Assembly (NCBI RefSeq): GCF_025564085.1
Contig: NZ_JAMGZJ010000064.1
Location: 41,493 to 105,492 of the forward strand
Direction: 5' to 3'
DNA: 64,000 nt
Source: Silvania confinis
GTDB taxonomy: Bacteria; Pseudomonadota; Gammaproteobacteria; Enterobacterales; Enterobacteriaceae
The notes beneath the pieces were generated by a model. The model saw nothing but the letters and a program-made list of their open reading frames with translations. It had not been told where the DNA came from and made no database searches. Both the position numbers and the translations under genes were made by a program. Positions 28,957 through 41,291 of the stretch are shown here, one piece after another (within the stretch, counting starts at the first letter, position 1; each line of letters begins with the position of its first letter).

Positions 28957-30288
28957 TTATAGGATAAAACGGCTCAGATCTTCATCTGCTACTAAAGCGT
29001 CAAGATGCTTACTCACATAGTTGGCATCAATAGTAATGCTCTGACCATTCAGGTCGCTCGCCTCATAGGAGATATCCTCCACCAGACGTTCCAGCACGGT
29101 GTGCAGACGACGCGCACCGATGTTTTCGGTGGTTTCGTTAACCTGCCATGCCGCCTGAGCGATGCGTTTAATACCGTCCTCGGTGAACTCAATGTTCACG
29201 CCTTCGGTGGCCATCAGCGCTTTGTACTGCACGGTGATGGACGCATTCGGTTCAGTCAGGATGCGCTCGAAATCTTCGGTGGTCAGCGCCTGCAGCTCAA
29301 CGCGGATAGGCAGACGACCCTGCAGCTCAGGGATCAGATCGGATGGCTTCGCCACCTGGAATGCGCCAGAGGCGATAAACAGGATGTGATCGGTTTTGAC
29401 CATGCCGTGCTTGGTAGAGACGGTACAGCCCTCTACCAGCGGCAGCAGGTCGCGCTGAACGCCTTCACGAGACACGTCCGGACCATTGGATTCGCCACGC
29501 TTACAGATTTTATCGATCTCATCGATAAACACGATCCCGTGCTGTTCAACGGCATCGATAGCATCCTGCTTCAGCTCTTCCGGGTTCACCAGCTTCGCGG
29601 CTTCTTCTTCAATCAGCAGTTTCATCGCGTCTTTGATTTTCAGCTTACGCGGTTTTTGCTTCTGTCCGCCCAGGTTCTGGAACATGGACTGCAGCTGGCT
29701 GGTCATCTCCTCCATACCAGGAGGTGACATAATTTCCATGCCCATTGGCGCGGCGGCGAGATCGATCTCAATCTCTTTGTCGTCCAGCTGGCCTTCACGC
29801 AGTTTTTTACGGAAAGACTGACGCGCGGCAGAAGGTTCAGCAGGTTGTTCTGCCTGGCCCCAGTTATTTTTTGCCGGTGGGATCAGCACATCCAGGATGC
29901 GCTCTTCCGCCATCTCTTCAGCGCGATAGCGGTTTTTCTCGATTGACTGGACTCGCACCATTTTAATCGCCGAATCGGTCAGATCGCGGATGATAGAGTC
30001 CACTTCTTTGCCCACATAGCCCACTTCGGTGAACTTAGTCGCTTCAACTTTGATGAACGGCGCGTTCGCCAGCTTCGCCAGACGACGGGCAATTTCAGTT
30101 TTACCGACGCCGGTCGGGCCGATCATCAGAATGTTTTTTGGCGTCACTTCATGGCGCAGCTCTTCGTCGAGCTGCATGCGGCGCCAGCGGTTACGCAGGG
30201 CGATCGCCACAGAACGCTTGGCGTTATCCTGGCCGATGATGTGTTTGTTCAGTTCGCTAACAATTTCGCGTGGGGTCATTTCAGACAT
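28957..30288 (-). CDS. hslU: ATPase subunit HslU of the HslVU protease
   Basis: AAA+ unfoldase of 443 residues that feeds substrates to HslV. Walker [16 protein letters not shown], the [14 protein letters not shown] pore loop, Walker [11 protein letters not shown] and sensor [13 protein letters not shown] are all clear, with the charged I-domain between. Follows hslV by nine bases. Confidence 0.98.
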   Translation of the reverse strand: MSEMTPREIVSELNKHIIGQDNAKRSVAIALRNRWRRMQLDEELRHEVTPKNILMIGPTGVGKTEIARRLAKLANAPFIKVEATKFTEVGYVGKEVDSIIRDLTDSAIKMVRVQSIEKNRYRAEEMAEERILDVLIPPAKNNWGQAEQPAEPSAARQSFRKKLREGQLDDKEIEIDLAAAPMGMEIMSPPGMEEMTSQLQSMFQNLGGQKQKPRKLKIKDAMKLLIEEEAAKLVNPEELKQDAIDAVEQHGIVFIDEIDKICKRGESNGPDVSREGVQRDLLPLVEGCTVSTKHGMVKTDHILFIASGAFQVAKPSDLIPELQGRLPIRVELQALTTEDFERILTEPNASITVQYKALMATEGVNIEFTEDGIKRIAQAAWQVNETTENIGARRLHTVLERLVEDISYEASDLNGQSITIDANYVSKHLDALVADEDLSRFIL

Positions 30289-30297
30289 GAGAAATCC

Positions 30298-30828
30298 TTA
30301 CGCCTTAGACGGCAATTCTTCGATGGTGTGGAAGTGGTTGGTATAGATGCAGATATCACCTGCAATATCCAACGCCTTCACAGCGATATCGCGTGCGCTC
30401 ATGTCGGTATTTTCCAACATTGCGCGGGCGGCGGCCTGGGCGTATGGGCCACCGGAACCGATAGCAATCAGGTCGTTTTCTGGTTGTATCACGTCACCGT
30501 TACCGGTGATGATCAGTGAAGCATTTTCGTCAGCAACGGCCAGCAGCGCTTCAAGTTTGCGCAGCATACGATCGGTACGCCAGTCTTTTGCCAGTTCAAC
30601 GGCGGCTTTAACCAGATGGCCCTGGTGCATTTCGAGCTTACGTTCGAACAGCTCAAACAGCGTGAAGGCGTCAGCCGTACCGCCTGCAAACCCAGCGATC
30701 ACTTTGTCGTTATACAGACGACGCACTTTTTTCACGTTGCCTTTCATGACGGTATTACCCAGCGTGGCCTGGCCATCACCGGCAATTATCACCTGGCCGT
30801 TACGGCGTACACTTACTATTGTTGTCAC
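30298..30828 (-). CDS. hslV: Peptidase subunit HslV
   Basis: Proteasome-like threonine protease of 176 residues. Met1 is followed by Thr ([12 protein letters not shown]), the catalytic nucleophile after processing, and [13 protein letters not shown] and [13 protein letters not shown] are conserved. First gene of hslVU, with a heat-shock promoter upstream. Confidence 0.98.
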   Translation of the reverse strand: MTTIVSVRRNGQVIIAGDGQATLGNTVMKGNVKKVRRLYNDKVIAGFAGGTADAFTLFELFERKLEMHQGHLVKAAVELAKDWRTDRMLRKLEALLAVADENASLIITGNGDVIQPENDLIAIGSGGPYAQAAARAMLENTDMSARDIAVKALDIAGDICIYTNHFHTIEELPSKA

Positions 30829-30861
30829 GAAGACCCCCTGGTTTACATAATCGGAATAGGG

Positions 30862-30883
30862 GCCCCGAGCCAGTGCTCAGGGC
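30862..30883 (-). other. hslVU 5'-UTR stem-loop
   Basis: GCCCCGAGC (30862-30870), loop CAGT, GCTCAGGGC (30875-30883) with one internal mismatch, placed between the sigma-32 promoter and hslV. E. coli has a stabilising hairpin at the same place in the hslVU leader. Confidence 0.7.
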
Positions 30884-30896
30884 TGAATAGTATGAT

Positions 30897-30923
30897 AGAT
30901 GGGGGGGATTTTGGGGGTTTCAA
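30897..30923 (-). promoter_or_regulatory. Sigma-32 heat-shock promoter of hslVU
   Basis: On the minus strand TTGAAA (30918-30923), 13 bases, then CCCCATCT (30897-30904) matches the sigma-32 consensus. The -35 element overlaps the last codons and stop of ftsN. Confidence 0.8.
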
Positions 30924-31918
30924 CCCCCGGAGGCGAGTCGAATGCAGTTTGTATGACCCGCCATCTTGAGGCGAGTAATGGTGCTGTCGGCATTGTCTTT
31001 GCCTTTCACCGGGCCTATCACTACGCGATTCCAGCCGTTGTTGGTGGTGATGCGCGAATCAAAGCCTTCAAAGGCCAGCTGTGCACGCACAGTCTCCGCC
31101 TGTTCTGCGCCTTTAAATGAACCGCACTGCACCATCCAGCGGCGCTCGTCTTTCTTCTCTGCGGTCGGCTTCGGTGCTTCGGTTTCACGGGTAACCGGTG
31201 CCGCCTGCTGGGCTTTCGGCTGCTGTGCGGCCGTGTGCGCTGGCGTTTGCAGTAGATCCTGGTACGGCTGCGCAGCGGTGCTTTGCTTAGCGGGCTGCGT
31301 TTTTGCCGGCTGCGCTGGCTGAGTCTGCACGGTGCGCGGCTGCTGATACGGCTGTTCCGTTACGCGCGGCTGCGCTTTCGGCTGCTGTACCGTCTGGGTT
31401 TGAGCCCATTGTTGCTGCTGTTGTTGTTGAGTTTGCTGCTGCGCCTGACGTTGGCGCTGCAGCGTTTGCTGGCGTTGCGCTGCCGTTTGTTCATTCCACG
31501 GCACTTCGTTGAGCTGCGTGGGCTGCTGGCGCATATCGGCCTGCATTTGTGCCAGCAACTGGCGCTGTTCGTTGGTTAACTGCGTGGGATCCTTGACTTC
31601 GCCGCCAGCAGAAGGTTCGGTCGGGGCGCGAACGCCCGGCTGACGACTTTCTAGCTCTTTGATATAGCGCCAGCGCTCTTCAGGTTTAGGCGGTAAGCCA
31701 TTACCGGCGACCTTTTTGCCCTGCAGCGCTTCTGCTTCTTCTTTTTTATGATGCGTAATGAACCAGAGGCCGCCGATAAACGCCACCAGCACCGCCGCAG
31801 CAATCGCAACCATTGCAGGTGAGACAGCAGGCAGACTACGTTGCTGGCTCCGTGGGCTACTCTTTTTGCGTCGCGAAGGTGCCGGCTGGCCGCGACGTAC
31901 ATAATCTCGTTGTGCCAC
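30920..31918 (-). CDS. ftsN: Cell division protein FtsN
   Basis: Late divisome protein of 332 residues that triggers septal peptidoglycan synthesis. Cytoplasmic basic N-terminus (RRKKSSPRSQQR), one membrane helix at about 35-55 (MVAIAAAVLVAFIGGLWFI), an essential periplasmic region, a long Gln-rich linker (runs of Q around residues 148-170), and a C-terminal SPOR domain (about 255-330, WMVQCGSFKGAEQAE). The linker composition differs from E. coli, as usual for this protein. Confidence 0.97.
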   Translation of the reverse strand: MAQRDYVRRGQPAPSRRKKSSPRSQQRSLPAVSPAMVAIAAAVLVAFIGGLWFITHHKKEEAEALQGKKVAGNGLPPKPEERWRYIKELESRQPGVRAPTEPSAGGEVKDPTQLTNEQRQLLAQMQADMRQQPTQLNEVPWNEQTAAQRQQTLQRQRQAQQQTQQQQQQQWAQTQTVQQPKAQPRVTEQPYQQPRTVQTQPAQPAKTQPAKQSTAAQPYQDLLQTPAHTAAQQPKAQQAAPVTRETEAPKPTAEKKDERRWMVQCGSFKGAEQAETVRAQLAFEGFDSRITTNNGWNRVVIGPVKGKDNADSTITRLKMAGHTNCIRLASGG

Positions 31919-32011
31919 TATCGTTTCGCTGTATTTATTCGTTTGTCAGCCCGTCATGTTACTTAAGCGGCGGGCCTTTGACCAGCCGAGGAAGTCTGAA
32001 AGGCGGCGACT

Positions 32012-33037
32012 TTACGTCAGCGCCTGAGTGGAACCACGAATGATTAATTCACAGTCCAGCAAGCGTGACCCGCTGTTGACGGTTTGCCCGTTAAGTTGAT
32101 CAAGCAACAACATCATCGCTTCACGGCCAATATCGTAGCGTGGCTGCGCCACTGTGGAGAGCGGCGGATCGCAAAACTCAGACAATGAAATATTATCAAA
32201 GCCGATAATTGAGAGATCTTTCGGCACATTCAGGCCACGGCGTTTCGCATAAGAGAGCGCACCCAGCGCCATCACGTCGCTGTGGCAGAACACCGCAGTA
32301 GGCGGTTCCGGCAGCGCCAGCAGTGTTTCCAGCGCCAGTCCGCCAGCGGCATAGGTAAAATCACCGCGCGCAATGTAGTGTGGATCGACCGTCACGCCGG
32401 TACGACGCAGTGCCTGAACGTAGCCCTGCAGGCGATAATGGCACAGTGGCATCTCTTCTGGCCCGGCAATACAGCCAATGCGCTTATGCCCCAAATCCTG
32501 CAGATAATTCACGGCGTTAAATGCGGCGGTGAGGTTATCGATATGGACGGTAGGCAGCTCCAGCTCCGGGGCAAATTCGTTAGCCATCACCATCGGCGGC
32601 AGGTTGCGCTGCTCTTCGATGCTGGCATCGAACGGCAAACGTGAGCCGAGCAGCAGCATGCCGTCGATCTGCTTGGTGATGATCAGGTCAATAAAGGTTT
32701 TTTCCTGCTGGTTCTGGTGCGCGCAGTCGCCAATCAGCACCAGATAGCCTGCAGCGGCGGCAGTCACTTCGATACCGCGGATAATTTCACTGAAAAAGGG
32801 ATCGCAAATATCGGGCACAATGACCAGGATGGTGCGGGATTCATTTCGTTTGACGTTACGGCCCATCGTCTGGGGCAGATAGCCCACTTCCAGTGCCGCC
32901 TGCTCAACGCGATTGCGCGTGGTCTGAGAGACTTTATCGGGATTCATTAAGGCTCGGGATACCGTTGCCGTAGATACATTCGCTTTCAGGGCAACATCTT
33001 TCATGGTCGCCGAGGCAACCTCTTTCCTGGACTTCAA
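32012..33037 (-). CDS. cytR: Transcriptional repressor CytR
   Basis: LacI-family repressor of nucleoside uptake and catabolism genes, acting with CRP. 341 residues. HTH at about 11-32 (TMKDVALKANVSTATVSRAL) followed by the hinge NPDKVSQTTRNRVEQAA and a periplasmic-binding-like cytidine-binding domain. Upstream of ftsN in the same direction, 93 bp apart. Confidence 0.97.
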   Translation of the reverse strand: MKSRKEVASATMKDVALKANVSTATVSRALMNPDKVSQTTRNRVEQAALEVGYLPQTMGRNVKRNESRTILVIVPDICDPFFSEIIRGIEVTAAAAGYLVLIGDCAHQNQQEKTFIDLIITKQIDGMLLLGSRLPFDASIEEQRNLPPMVMANEFAPELELPTVHIDNLTAAFNAVNYLQDLGHKRIGCIAGPEEMPLCHYRLQGYVQALRRTGVTVDPHYIARGDFTYAAGGLALETLLALPEPPTAVFCHSDVMALGALSYAKRRGLNVPKDLSIIGFDNISLSEFCDPPLSTVAQPRYDIGREAMMLLLDQLNGQTVNSGSRLLDCELIIRGSTQALT

Positions 33038-33171
33038 CCTCTTCTCCTCACAGGCGTATCACCGGTCTTCTGACTCCGTCAGTTTTATCAGATCGTGAAT
33101 GGAATCGGTTACAGAATTTTCATAAAAAGTGTGAGGCGTGTTGAATTTTTCGATCCGCCTCTCACCGTGAT

Positions 33172-35430
<2,259 letters not shown>

Positions 35431-35574
35431 TCAGTTTGCATACACAAATCTTATTCTGTATGATTCGCCGCCTTTGATGCGCTTTTTGTCGCGTCAGAGT
35501 ACATACTATTAACATCGCGTGGTGTCTGGCGTTAGGGCTGGAAGAGCGACGCGGCCTTAACTGAGGTTCTCCCC

Positions 35575-35787
35575 ATGAAAAAAGATATTCATCCTAAATA
35601 CGAAGAAATTACTGCAAACTGCTCTTGCGGTAACGTGATCACCATCCGTTCTACCGCGGGTCACGATCTGAACCTGGACGTGTGCGGCAAATGCCACCCG
35701 TTCTACACTGGTAAGCAGCGTGACGTTGCAACCGGTGGCCGTGTTGACCGCTTCAACAAGCGTTTCAGCATCCCGGGCGCTAAATAA
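35575..35787 (+). CDS. rpmE: 50S ribosomal protein L31
   Basis: 70 residues with the zinc-binding cysteines Cys16, Cys18, Cys37 and Cys40 (NCSCGN and VCGKCHP), so this is the zinc form of L31. Divergent from priA. The 165-bp leader region contains its promoter and 5' UTR. Confidence 0.98.
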   Translation: MKKDIHPKYEEITANCSCGNVITIRSTAGHDLNLDVCGKCHPFYTGKQRDVATGGRVDRFNKRFSIPGAK

Positions 35788-35796
35788 GCTACCCGA

Positions 35797-35825
35797 AAAA
35801 AAAGCGCCGAAAGGCGCTTTTTTTG
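35797..35825. terminator. Bidirectional terminator between rpmE and metJ
   Basis: AAAAAAGCGCC, loop GAAA, GGCGCTTTTTTT: a perfect stem flanked by A and T tracts, serving both convergent genes. Confidence 0.92.
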
Positions 35826-35835
35826 TATCTGTAAA

Positions 35836-36153
35836 TCAGTATTCCCACGTATCCGGGTCGATACCCAGTTCACGCATGATCACCTTTGCCGCTTCCGGAA
35901 TTTCATCACTGCGCTCTTTACGCAGGTCTTCATCGTTCGGCAACGGTTGACCGGTAAACGCATGCAGGAACGCTTCGCACAGCAGTTCGCTGTTGGTGGC
36001 GTGACGCAGGTTATTCACCTGACGACGCGTGCGTTCATCGGTGAGGATCTTTAACACCTTCAGAGGAATGGAAACCGTAATTTTTTTTACTTGTTCACTC
36101 TTCTTACCGTGCTCAGCGTATGGGCTGATATATTCGCCGCTCCATTCAGCCAT
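35836..36153 (-). CDS. metJ: Methionine repressor MetJ
   Basis: Ribbon-helix-helix repressor of 105 residues that uses S-adenosylmethionine as corepressor. The DNA-contacting strand [15 protein letters not shown] and the helix region [25 protein letters not shown] are essentially as in E. coli. Divergent from metB across shared met boxes. Confidence 0.98.
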
Positions 36154-36336
36154 GAGATACCTTCATCCTCTATGTCATTAATATGAGGCCGCCACCGCAG
36201 CGATTCGCAGGGTTTCGGGCCATAATCGGGCGTAGTTTACCGTAGAGACGCGGCCGTGACACGGATATTGCCTCTGAGGTCTGCGCTAAAGCGTATAATT
36301 TTAACGGCTATTTACGCATTGCTCAATCTATACGCA

Positions 36337-36376
36337 AAGAAGTTTAGATGTCCAGATGTATTGACGTCCATATAAT
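36337..36376. promoter_or_regulatory. MetJ operator (met boxes) between metJ and metB
   Basis: Tandem octamers related to AGACGTCT: AAGAAGTT, TAGATGTC, CAGATGTA, TTGACGTC, CATATAAT. The order is as in E. coli metJ-metB and allows MetJ to control both genes. Confidence 0.85.
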
Positions 36377-36430
36377 CAGTGTTTACATTGGTGACTGACT
36401 TTTCATCCAATAAGCCAGGAAGCCTTCACC

Positions 36431-37591
36431 ATGACGCGTAAACAGGCCACCATCGCAGTGCGTAGCGGATTGAATGATGACGAACAGTACGGCTGCGTTG
36501 TCCCACCGATCCACCTCTCCAGTACCTATAACTTCACCGGATTTAATGAACCGCGTGCGCATGACTACTCGCGCCGTGGCAACCCTACGCGTGACGTCAC
36601 CCAGCGAGCGCTGGCGGAACTGGAAGGCGGCGCAGGCGCGGTGATGACCAATACCGGCATGTCGGCAATCCATCTGGTGACCACCGTTTACCTGAAACCC
36701 GGCGATCTGCTGGTGGCACCACACGACTGTTACGGTGGTAGCTACCGTCTGTTTGATAGCCTGGCGAAGCGCGGTTGCTATCGCGTGCTGTTTGTCGATC
36801 AGGGGGATGAACAGGCGCTGAAACAGGCGCTGGCAGAAAAGCCGAAGCTGGTTTTAATCGAGAGCCCGAGTAACCCATTGCTGCGCGTCGTGGACATTGC
36901 GAAAATTTGTCAGCTCGCAAGGGATGCGGGAGCGATAAGTGTAGTGGATAATACCTTCCTCAGTCCGGCGCTTCAGAACCCGCTGGCGCTGGGTGCGGAT
37001 CTGGTATTGCATTCATGCACCAAATATTTGAACGGCCATTCTGACGTCGTTGCGGGCGTGGTGATTGCCAAAGATCCGGACGTTGTCACTGAACTGGCAT
37101 GGTGGGCGAATAATATCGGCGTCACCGGTAGCGCGTTTGACAGCTATTTGCTGTTGCGTGGACTGCGTACCCTGTCGCCGCGTATGGACGTGGCGCAGCG
37201 TAATGCCCAGGCAATTGTCGATTTCCTGAAGACCCAGCCGCTGGTGAAGAAGCTTTATCACCCGTCGCTGCCGGATAATCAAGGACACGAGATTGCGGCC
37301 CGTCAACAAAAGGGTTTTGGTGCAATGTTAAGTTTCGAACTGGATGGCGATGAGCAAACGCTGCGCCGCTTCCTCAGCGGGTTGTCACTGTTTACGCTGG
37401 CGGAATCCTTAGGTGGGGTTGAAAGCTTGATCTCCCACGCCGCCACCATGACGCACGCAGGCATGGCGCCAGAAGCGCGTGCCGCCGCCGGGATCTCTGA
37501 GACGCTGCTGCGTATCTCAGCCGGTATAGAAGATTGTGAAGATTTAATTGCCGATCTGGAAAATGCCTTCCAGGTTGCAACCAAGGGGTAA
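36431..37591 (+). CDS. metB: Cystathionine gamma-synthase
   Basis: PLP enzyme joining O-succinylhomoserine and cysteine to cystathionine. 386 residues, E. coli length. Lys198 in LHSCTKYLNGHSD binds PLP, and the Cys/Met metabolism family motifs YSRRGNPTRD and SLGGVESLISHAATMTH are intact. metL follows two bases after the stop, so the two are co-transcribed. Confidence 0.98.
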   Translation: MTRKQATIAVRSGLNDDEQYGCVVPPIHLSSTYNFTGFNEPRAHDYSRRGNPTRDVTQRALAELEGGAGAVMTNTGMSAIHLVTTVYLKPGDLLVAPHDCYGGSYRLFDSLAKRGCYRVLFVDQGDEQALKQALAEKPKLVLIESPSNPLLRVVDIAKICQLARDAGAISVVDNTFLSPALQNPLALGADLVLHSCTKYLNGHSDVVAGVVIAKDPDVVTELAWWANNIGVTGSAFDSYLLLRGLRTLSPRMDVAQRNAQAIVDFLKTQPLVKKLYHPSLPDNQGHEIAARQQKGFGAMLSFELDGDEQTLRRFLSGLSLFTLAESLGGVESLISHAATMTHAGMAPEARAAAGISETLLRISAGIEDCEDLIADLENAFQVATKG

Positions 37592-37593
37592 TC

Positions 37594-40026
37594 ATGAGTG
37601 TGATAGCGCAGGCAGGGGCGAAGGGTCGCCAGCTGCACAAGTTTGGTGGTAGTAGTCTTGCTGATGTGAAATGTTACCTGCGGGTCGCGGGGATCATGGC
37701 AGAGTATTCGATGCCGGGGGACATGATGGTTGTCTCTGCGGCGGGCAGCACCACCAACCAGTTGATTAGCTGGCTGAAGTTAAGCCAGACCGATCGTCTC
37801 TCTGCGCATCAGGTTCAACAAGCGTTACGCCGTTATCAGAGCGAATTGATCGCCGGCTTACTGCCTGCTGATGTTGCCGATGGCCTGATCAGTACCTTCA
37901 TTCACGATCTGGAGCATCTGGCCGGTTTGCTCGACAGCGGCGTCAGCGATGCGGTGTATGCCGAAGTGGTGGGACACGGTGAAGTCTGGTCTGCGCGCCT
38001 GATGGCCGCAGTCCTGCAGCAGCAAGGTCTGGAAGCCGCATGGCTGGACGCGCGTGATTTTCTGCGCACCGAACGCGGAGCCCAGCCGCAGGTTGATGAA
38101 GGGCTGTCCTATCCATTGCTGCAACAGCTGCTGGTTCAGCATCCGAACAAACGTATCGTGGTCACCGGCTTTATCAGCCGCAGCAACGCGGGCGAAACCG
38201 TGCTGCTGGGGCGTAACGGCTCTGACTATTCTGCCACGCAAATCGGTGCCCTGGCAGGCGTGTCCCGCGTCACCATCTGGAGCGACGTGGCCGGTGTGTA
38301 CAGCGCCGATCCGCGCAAAGTCAAAGATGCCTGCCTGCTGCCGCTGCTGCGTCTCGATGAGGCCAGCGAGCTGGCACGTCTGGCGGCGCCGGTCCTGCAC
38401 GCCCGTACGCTGCAGCCGGTTTCCGGTAGCGACATCGACCTGCAGCTGCGCTGTAGCTATACGCCGGATAAGGGCTCGACCCGCATTGAACGCGTGCTGG
38501 CCTCCGGGACCGGGGCGCGTATTGTCACCAGCCATGATGACATCTGCCTGATCGAATTCCTGGTTCCTTCCGGTCTGGATTTCAAACTGGCGCATAAAGA
38601 GATCGATCTGGTGCTCAAGCGTGCCCAGGTTCGTCCGCTGGCGGTGGGTGTCCATCCCGATCGTCAGCTGCTGCAGTTCTGCTACACCGCAGAAGTTGCC
38701 GACGGCGCGCTCAAAATTCTGGATGAAGCGGGCCTGCCGGGCGAACTTCGTCTGCGTCAGGGGCTGGCGCTGATCGCGATGGTTGGCGCGGGCGTCACCC
38801 GTAACCCGCTGCACTGCCACCGTTTCTGGCAGCAGCTGAAAGGCCAGCCGGTTGAGTTTACCTGGCAGTCGGAAGAGGGCATCAGCCTGGTGGCGGTGAT
38901 GCGTACCGGGCCAACCGAGAGCCTGATTCAGGGGCTGCATCAGTCGCTGTTCCGTGCGGAAAAGCGCATCGGTCTGGTGCTGTTTGGTAAAGGCAATATC
39001 GGTTCTCGCTGGCTGGAGCTGTTCGCTCGCGAACAGACCACGCTGTCGGCGCGTACCGGCTTTGAATTTGTGCTGGCGGGGGTCGTCGACAGCCGCCGCA
39101 GCCTGCTTAACTACGAAGGGCTGGACGCCAGCCGCGCACTGGCCTTCTTTAACGATGAAGCCGTGGCCCAGGACGAAGAGTCGCTGTTCCTGTGGATGCG
39201 TGCCCATCCGTACGATGACCTGGTGGTGCTGGACGTGACCGCCAGCGAACAACTTGCCGATCAGTATCTGGATTTTGCCAGCCACGGTTTCCACGTGATC
39301 AGTGCCAACAAGCTGGCGGGCGCCAGCAATACCGATAAGTATCGCCAGATCCATGACGCCTTTGAAAAAACGGGCCGTCACTGGCTGTACAACGCCACCG
39401 TTGGGGCCGGTTTGCCGGTTAACCATACCGTGCGTGACCTGATCGAAAGCGGCGACAGTATTCTGGCGATCAGCGGGATTTTCTCCGGCACCCTGTCGTG
39501 GCTATTCCTTCAGTTTGATGGCACCGTGCCGTTTACCGACCTGGTGGATCAGGCGTGGCAGCAAGGGCTGACCGAGCCCGACCCGCGCGTTGACCTCTCC
39601 GGTAAAGACGTGATGCGTAAGCTGGTGATCGTGGCCCGTGAAGCGGGTTACGACATTGAGCCAGGTCAGGTGCGCGTGGAGTCACTGGTACCTGCCGGTT
39701 GCGAAGAAGGTTCTGTCGATCACTTCTTCGAAAACGGCGATGAGCTCAATGATCAGATGGTACAGCGCCTGGAAGCCGCGCGTGAAATGGGCCTGGTGCT
39801 GCGCTATGTGGCGCGTTTCGATGCCAACGGCAAAGCGCGCGTCGGGGTTGAAGCCGTCCGCCCGGAACACCCGCTGGCGGCGCTGCTGCCGTGCGATAAC
39901 GTCTTTGCCATCGAAAGTCGCTGGTATCGCGATAACCCGCTGGTGATCCGCGGACCGGGTGCGGGCCGTGACGTGACTGCCGGGGCCATTCAGTCCGATA
40001 TCAACCGTTTAGCGCAGCTGCTGTAG
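37594..40026 (+). CDS. metL: Bifunctional aspartokinase II / homoserine dehydrogenase II
   Basis: 810 residues. The N-terminal aspartokinase (KFGGSSLADVKCYLRVAGI, then GRNGSDYSATQIGAL) occupies about 1-290, a regulatory-like middle follows, and the C-terminal homoserine dehydrogenase starts near 455 with the NAD(P)-binding GLVLFGKGNIGSRWLELF and contains SANKLAGAS and GIFSGTLSWLF. Methionine branch isozyme, in operon with metB. Confidence 0.98.
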   Translation: MSVIAQAGAKGRQLHKFGGSSLADVKCYLRVAGIMAEYSMPGDMMVVSAAGSTTNQLISWLKLSQTDRLSAHQVQQALRRYQSELIAGLLPADVADGLISTFIHDLEHLAGLLDSGVSDAVYAEVVGHGEVWSARLMAAVLQQQGLEAAWLDARDFLRTERGAQPQVDEGLSYPLLQQLLVQHPNKRIVVTGFISRSNAGETVLLGRNGSDYSATQIGALAGVSRVTIWSDVAGVYSADPRKVKDACLLPLLRLDEASELARLAAPVLHARTLQPVSGSDIDLQLRCSYTPDKGSTRIERVLASGTGARIVTSHDDICLIEFLVPSGLDFKLAHKEIDLVLKRAQVRPLAVGVHPDRQLLQFCYTAEVADGALKILDEAGLPGELRLRQGLALIAMVGAGVTRNPLHCHRFWQQLKGQPVEFTWQSEEGISLVAVMRTGPTESLIQGLHQSLFRAEKRIGLVLFGKGNIGSRWLELFAREQTTLSARTGFEFVLAGVVDSRRSLLNYEGLDASRALAFFNDEAVAQDEESLFLWMRAHPYDDLVVLDVTASEQLADQYLDFASHGFHVISANKLAGASNTDKYRQIHDAFEKTGRHWLYNATVGAGLPVNHTVRDLIESGDSILAISGIFSGTLSWLFLQFDGTVPFTDLVDQAWQQGLTEPDPRVDLSGKDVMRKLVIVAREAGYDIEPGQVRVESLVPAGCEEGSVDHFFENGDELNDQMVQRLEAAREMGLVLRYVARFDANGKARVGVEAVRPEHPLAALLPCDNVFAIESRWYRDNPLVIRGPGAGRDVTAGAIQSDINRLAQLL

Positions 40027-40040
40027 TCAGTATGCTTTCT

Positions 40041-40092
40041 CCCTCTCCCTGTGGAGAGGGTTGGGGTGAGGGCATCAGCGCGCACTCACCCC
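40041..40092. repeat. CCCTCTCC/GGGGTGAG palindromic element after metL
   Basis: CCCTCTCC CTGT GGAGAGGG (40041-40060) followed by GGGGTGAG (40063-40070) and its inverse CTCACCCC (40085-40092). A composite double hairpin related to those at 20073 and 55751; it may terminate metBL, though no T-run follows. Confidence 0.75.
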
Positions 40093-40184
40093 GCTTATCA
40101 TGAACGTTCTTCATCTTCCCTGAGCATTCCTCACCGTCAATGATGATATTTTCAGTTGACGCCAGTCCGCTTTTCCGTCATTTT

Positions 40185-40216
40185 TACATCTGGACGTCTA
40201 AACGTATAGAAGTTCG
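40185..40216 (+). promoter_or_regulatory. MetJ operator upstream of metF
   Basis: Tandem met boxes TACATCTG, GACGTCTA, AACGTATA, GAAGTTCG about 40 bp before the metF start. Confidence 0.8.
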
Positions 40217-40253
40217 AACCATAACAAACAACGACACGCGATTGATGAGGTAA

Positions 40254-41147
<894 letters not shown>

Positions 41148-41151
41148 CTGC

Positions 41152-41181
41152 AAGACCCTCATAAATATGAGGGTCTTTTTG
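41152..41181 (+). terminator. Rho-independent terminator of metF
   Basis: AAGACCCTCATA, loop AA, TATGAGGGTCTT followed by TTT: a twelve-base perfect stem. Confidence 0.92.
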
Positions 41182-41186
41182 TTTCT

Positions 41187-41240
41187 GATAGATGTCAACG
41201 GAATTAACTATCAAATCTGTGGATCGTTTCAATTATCTCT
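41187..41240 (+). promoter_or_regulatory. katG promoter with OxyR-like site
   Basis: GATAG (41187-41191) and CTATC (41208-41212) are inverse and carry the ATAG/CTAT spacing seen in OxyR half-site pairs; further weak elements follow. OxyR control of katG is established in E. coli; exact contacts here are inferred. Confidence 0.5.
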
Positions 41241-41291
41241 TGTTCCCAGTGGTGTATATCCTAACGATAAAACTACAAAGGGAGAAAAGTG

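Noticed and set aside
31380..31480. Gln-codon-rich tract in ftsN as a microsatellite or foreign insertion
   Set aside because: Q-rich linkers of variable length are normal for enterobacterial FtsN and lie between intact TM and SPOR parts.
37858..39426. A 522-codon open frame antisense to metL
   Set aside because: It is the complement of a strongly conserved, GC-rich gene; no family resemblance and no ribosome site. The same holds for long antisense frames over rhaA (1329-2642), pfkA (11668-12564) and katG (42147-42845).
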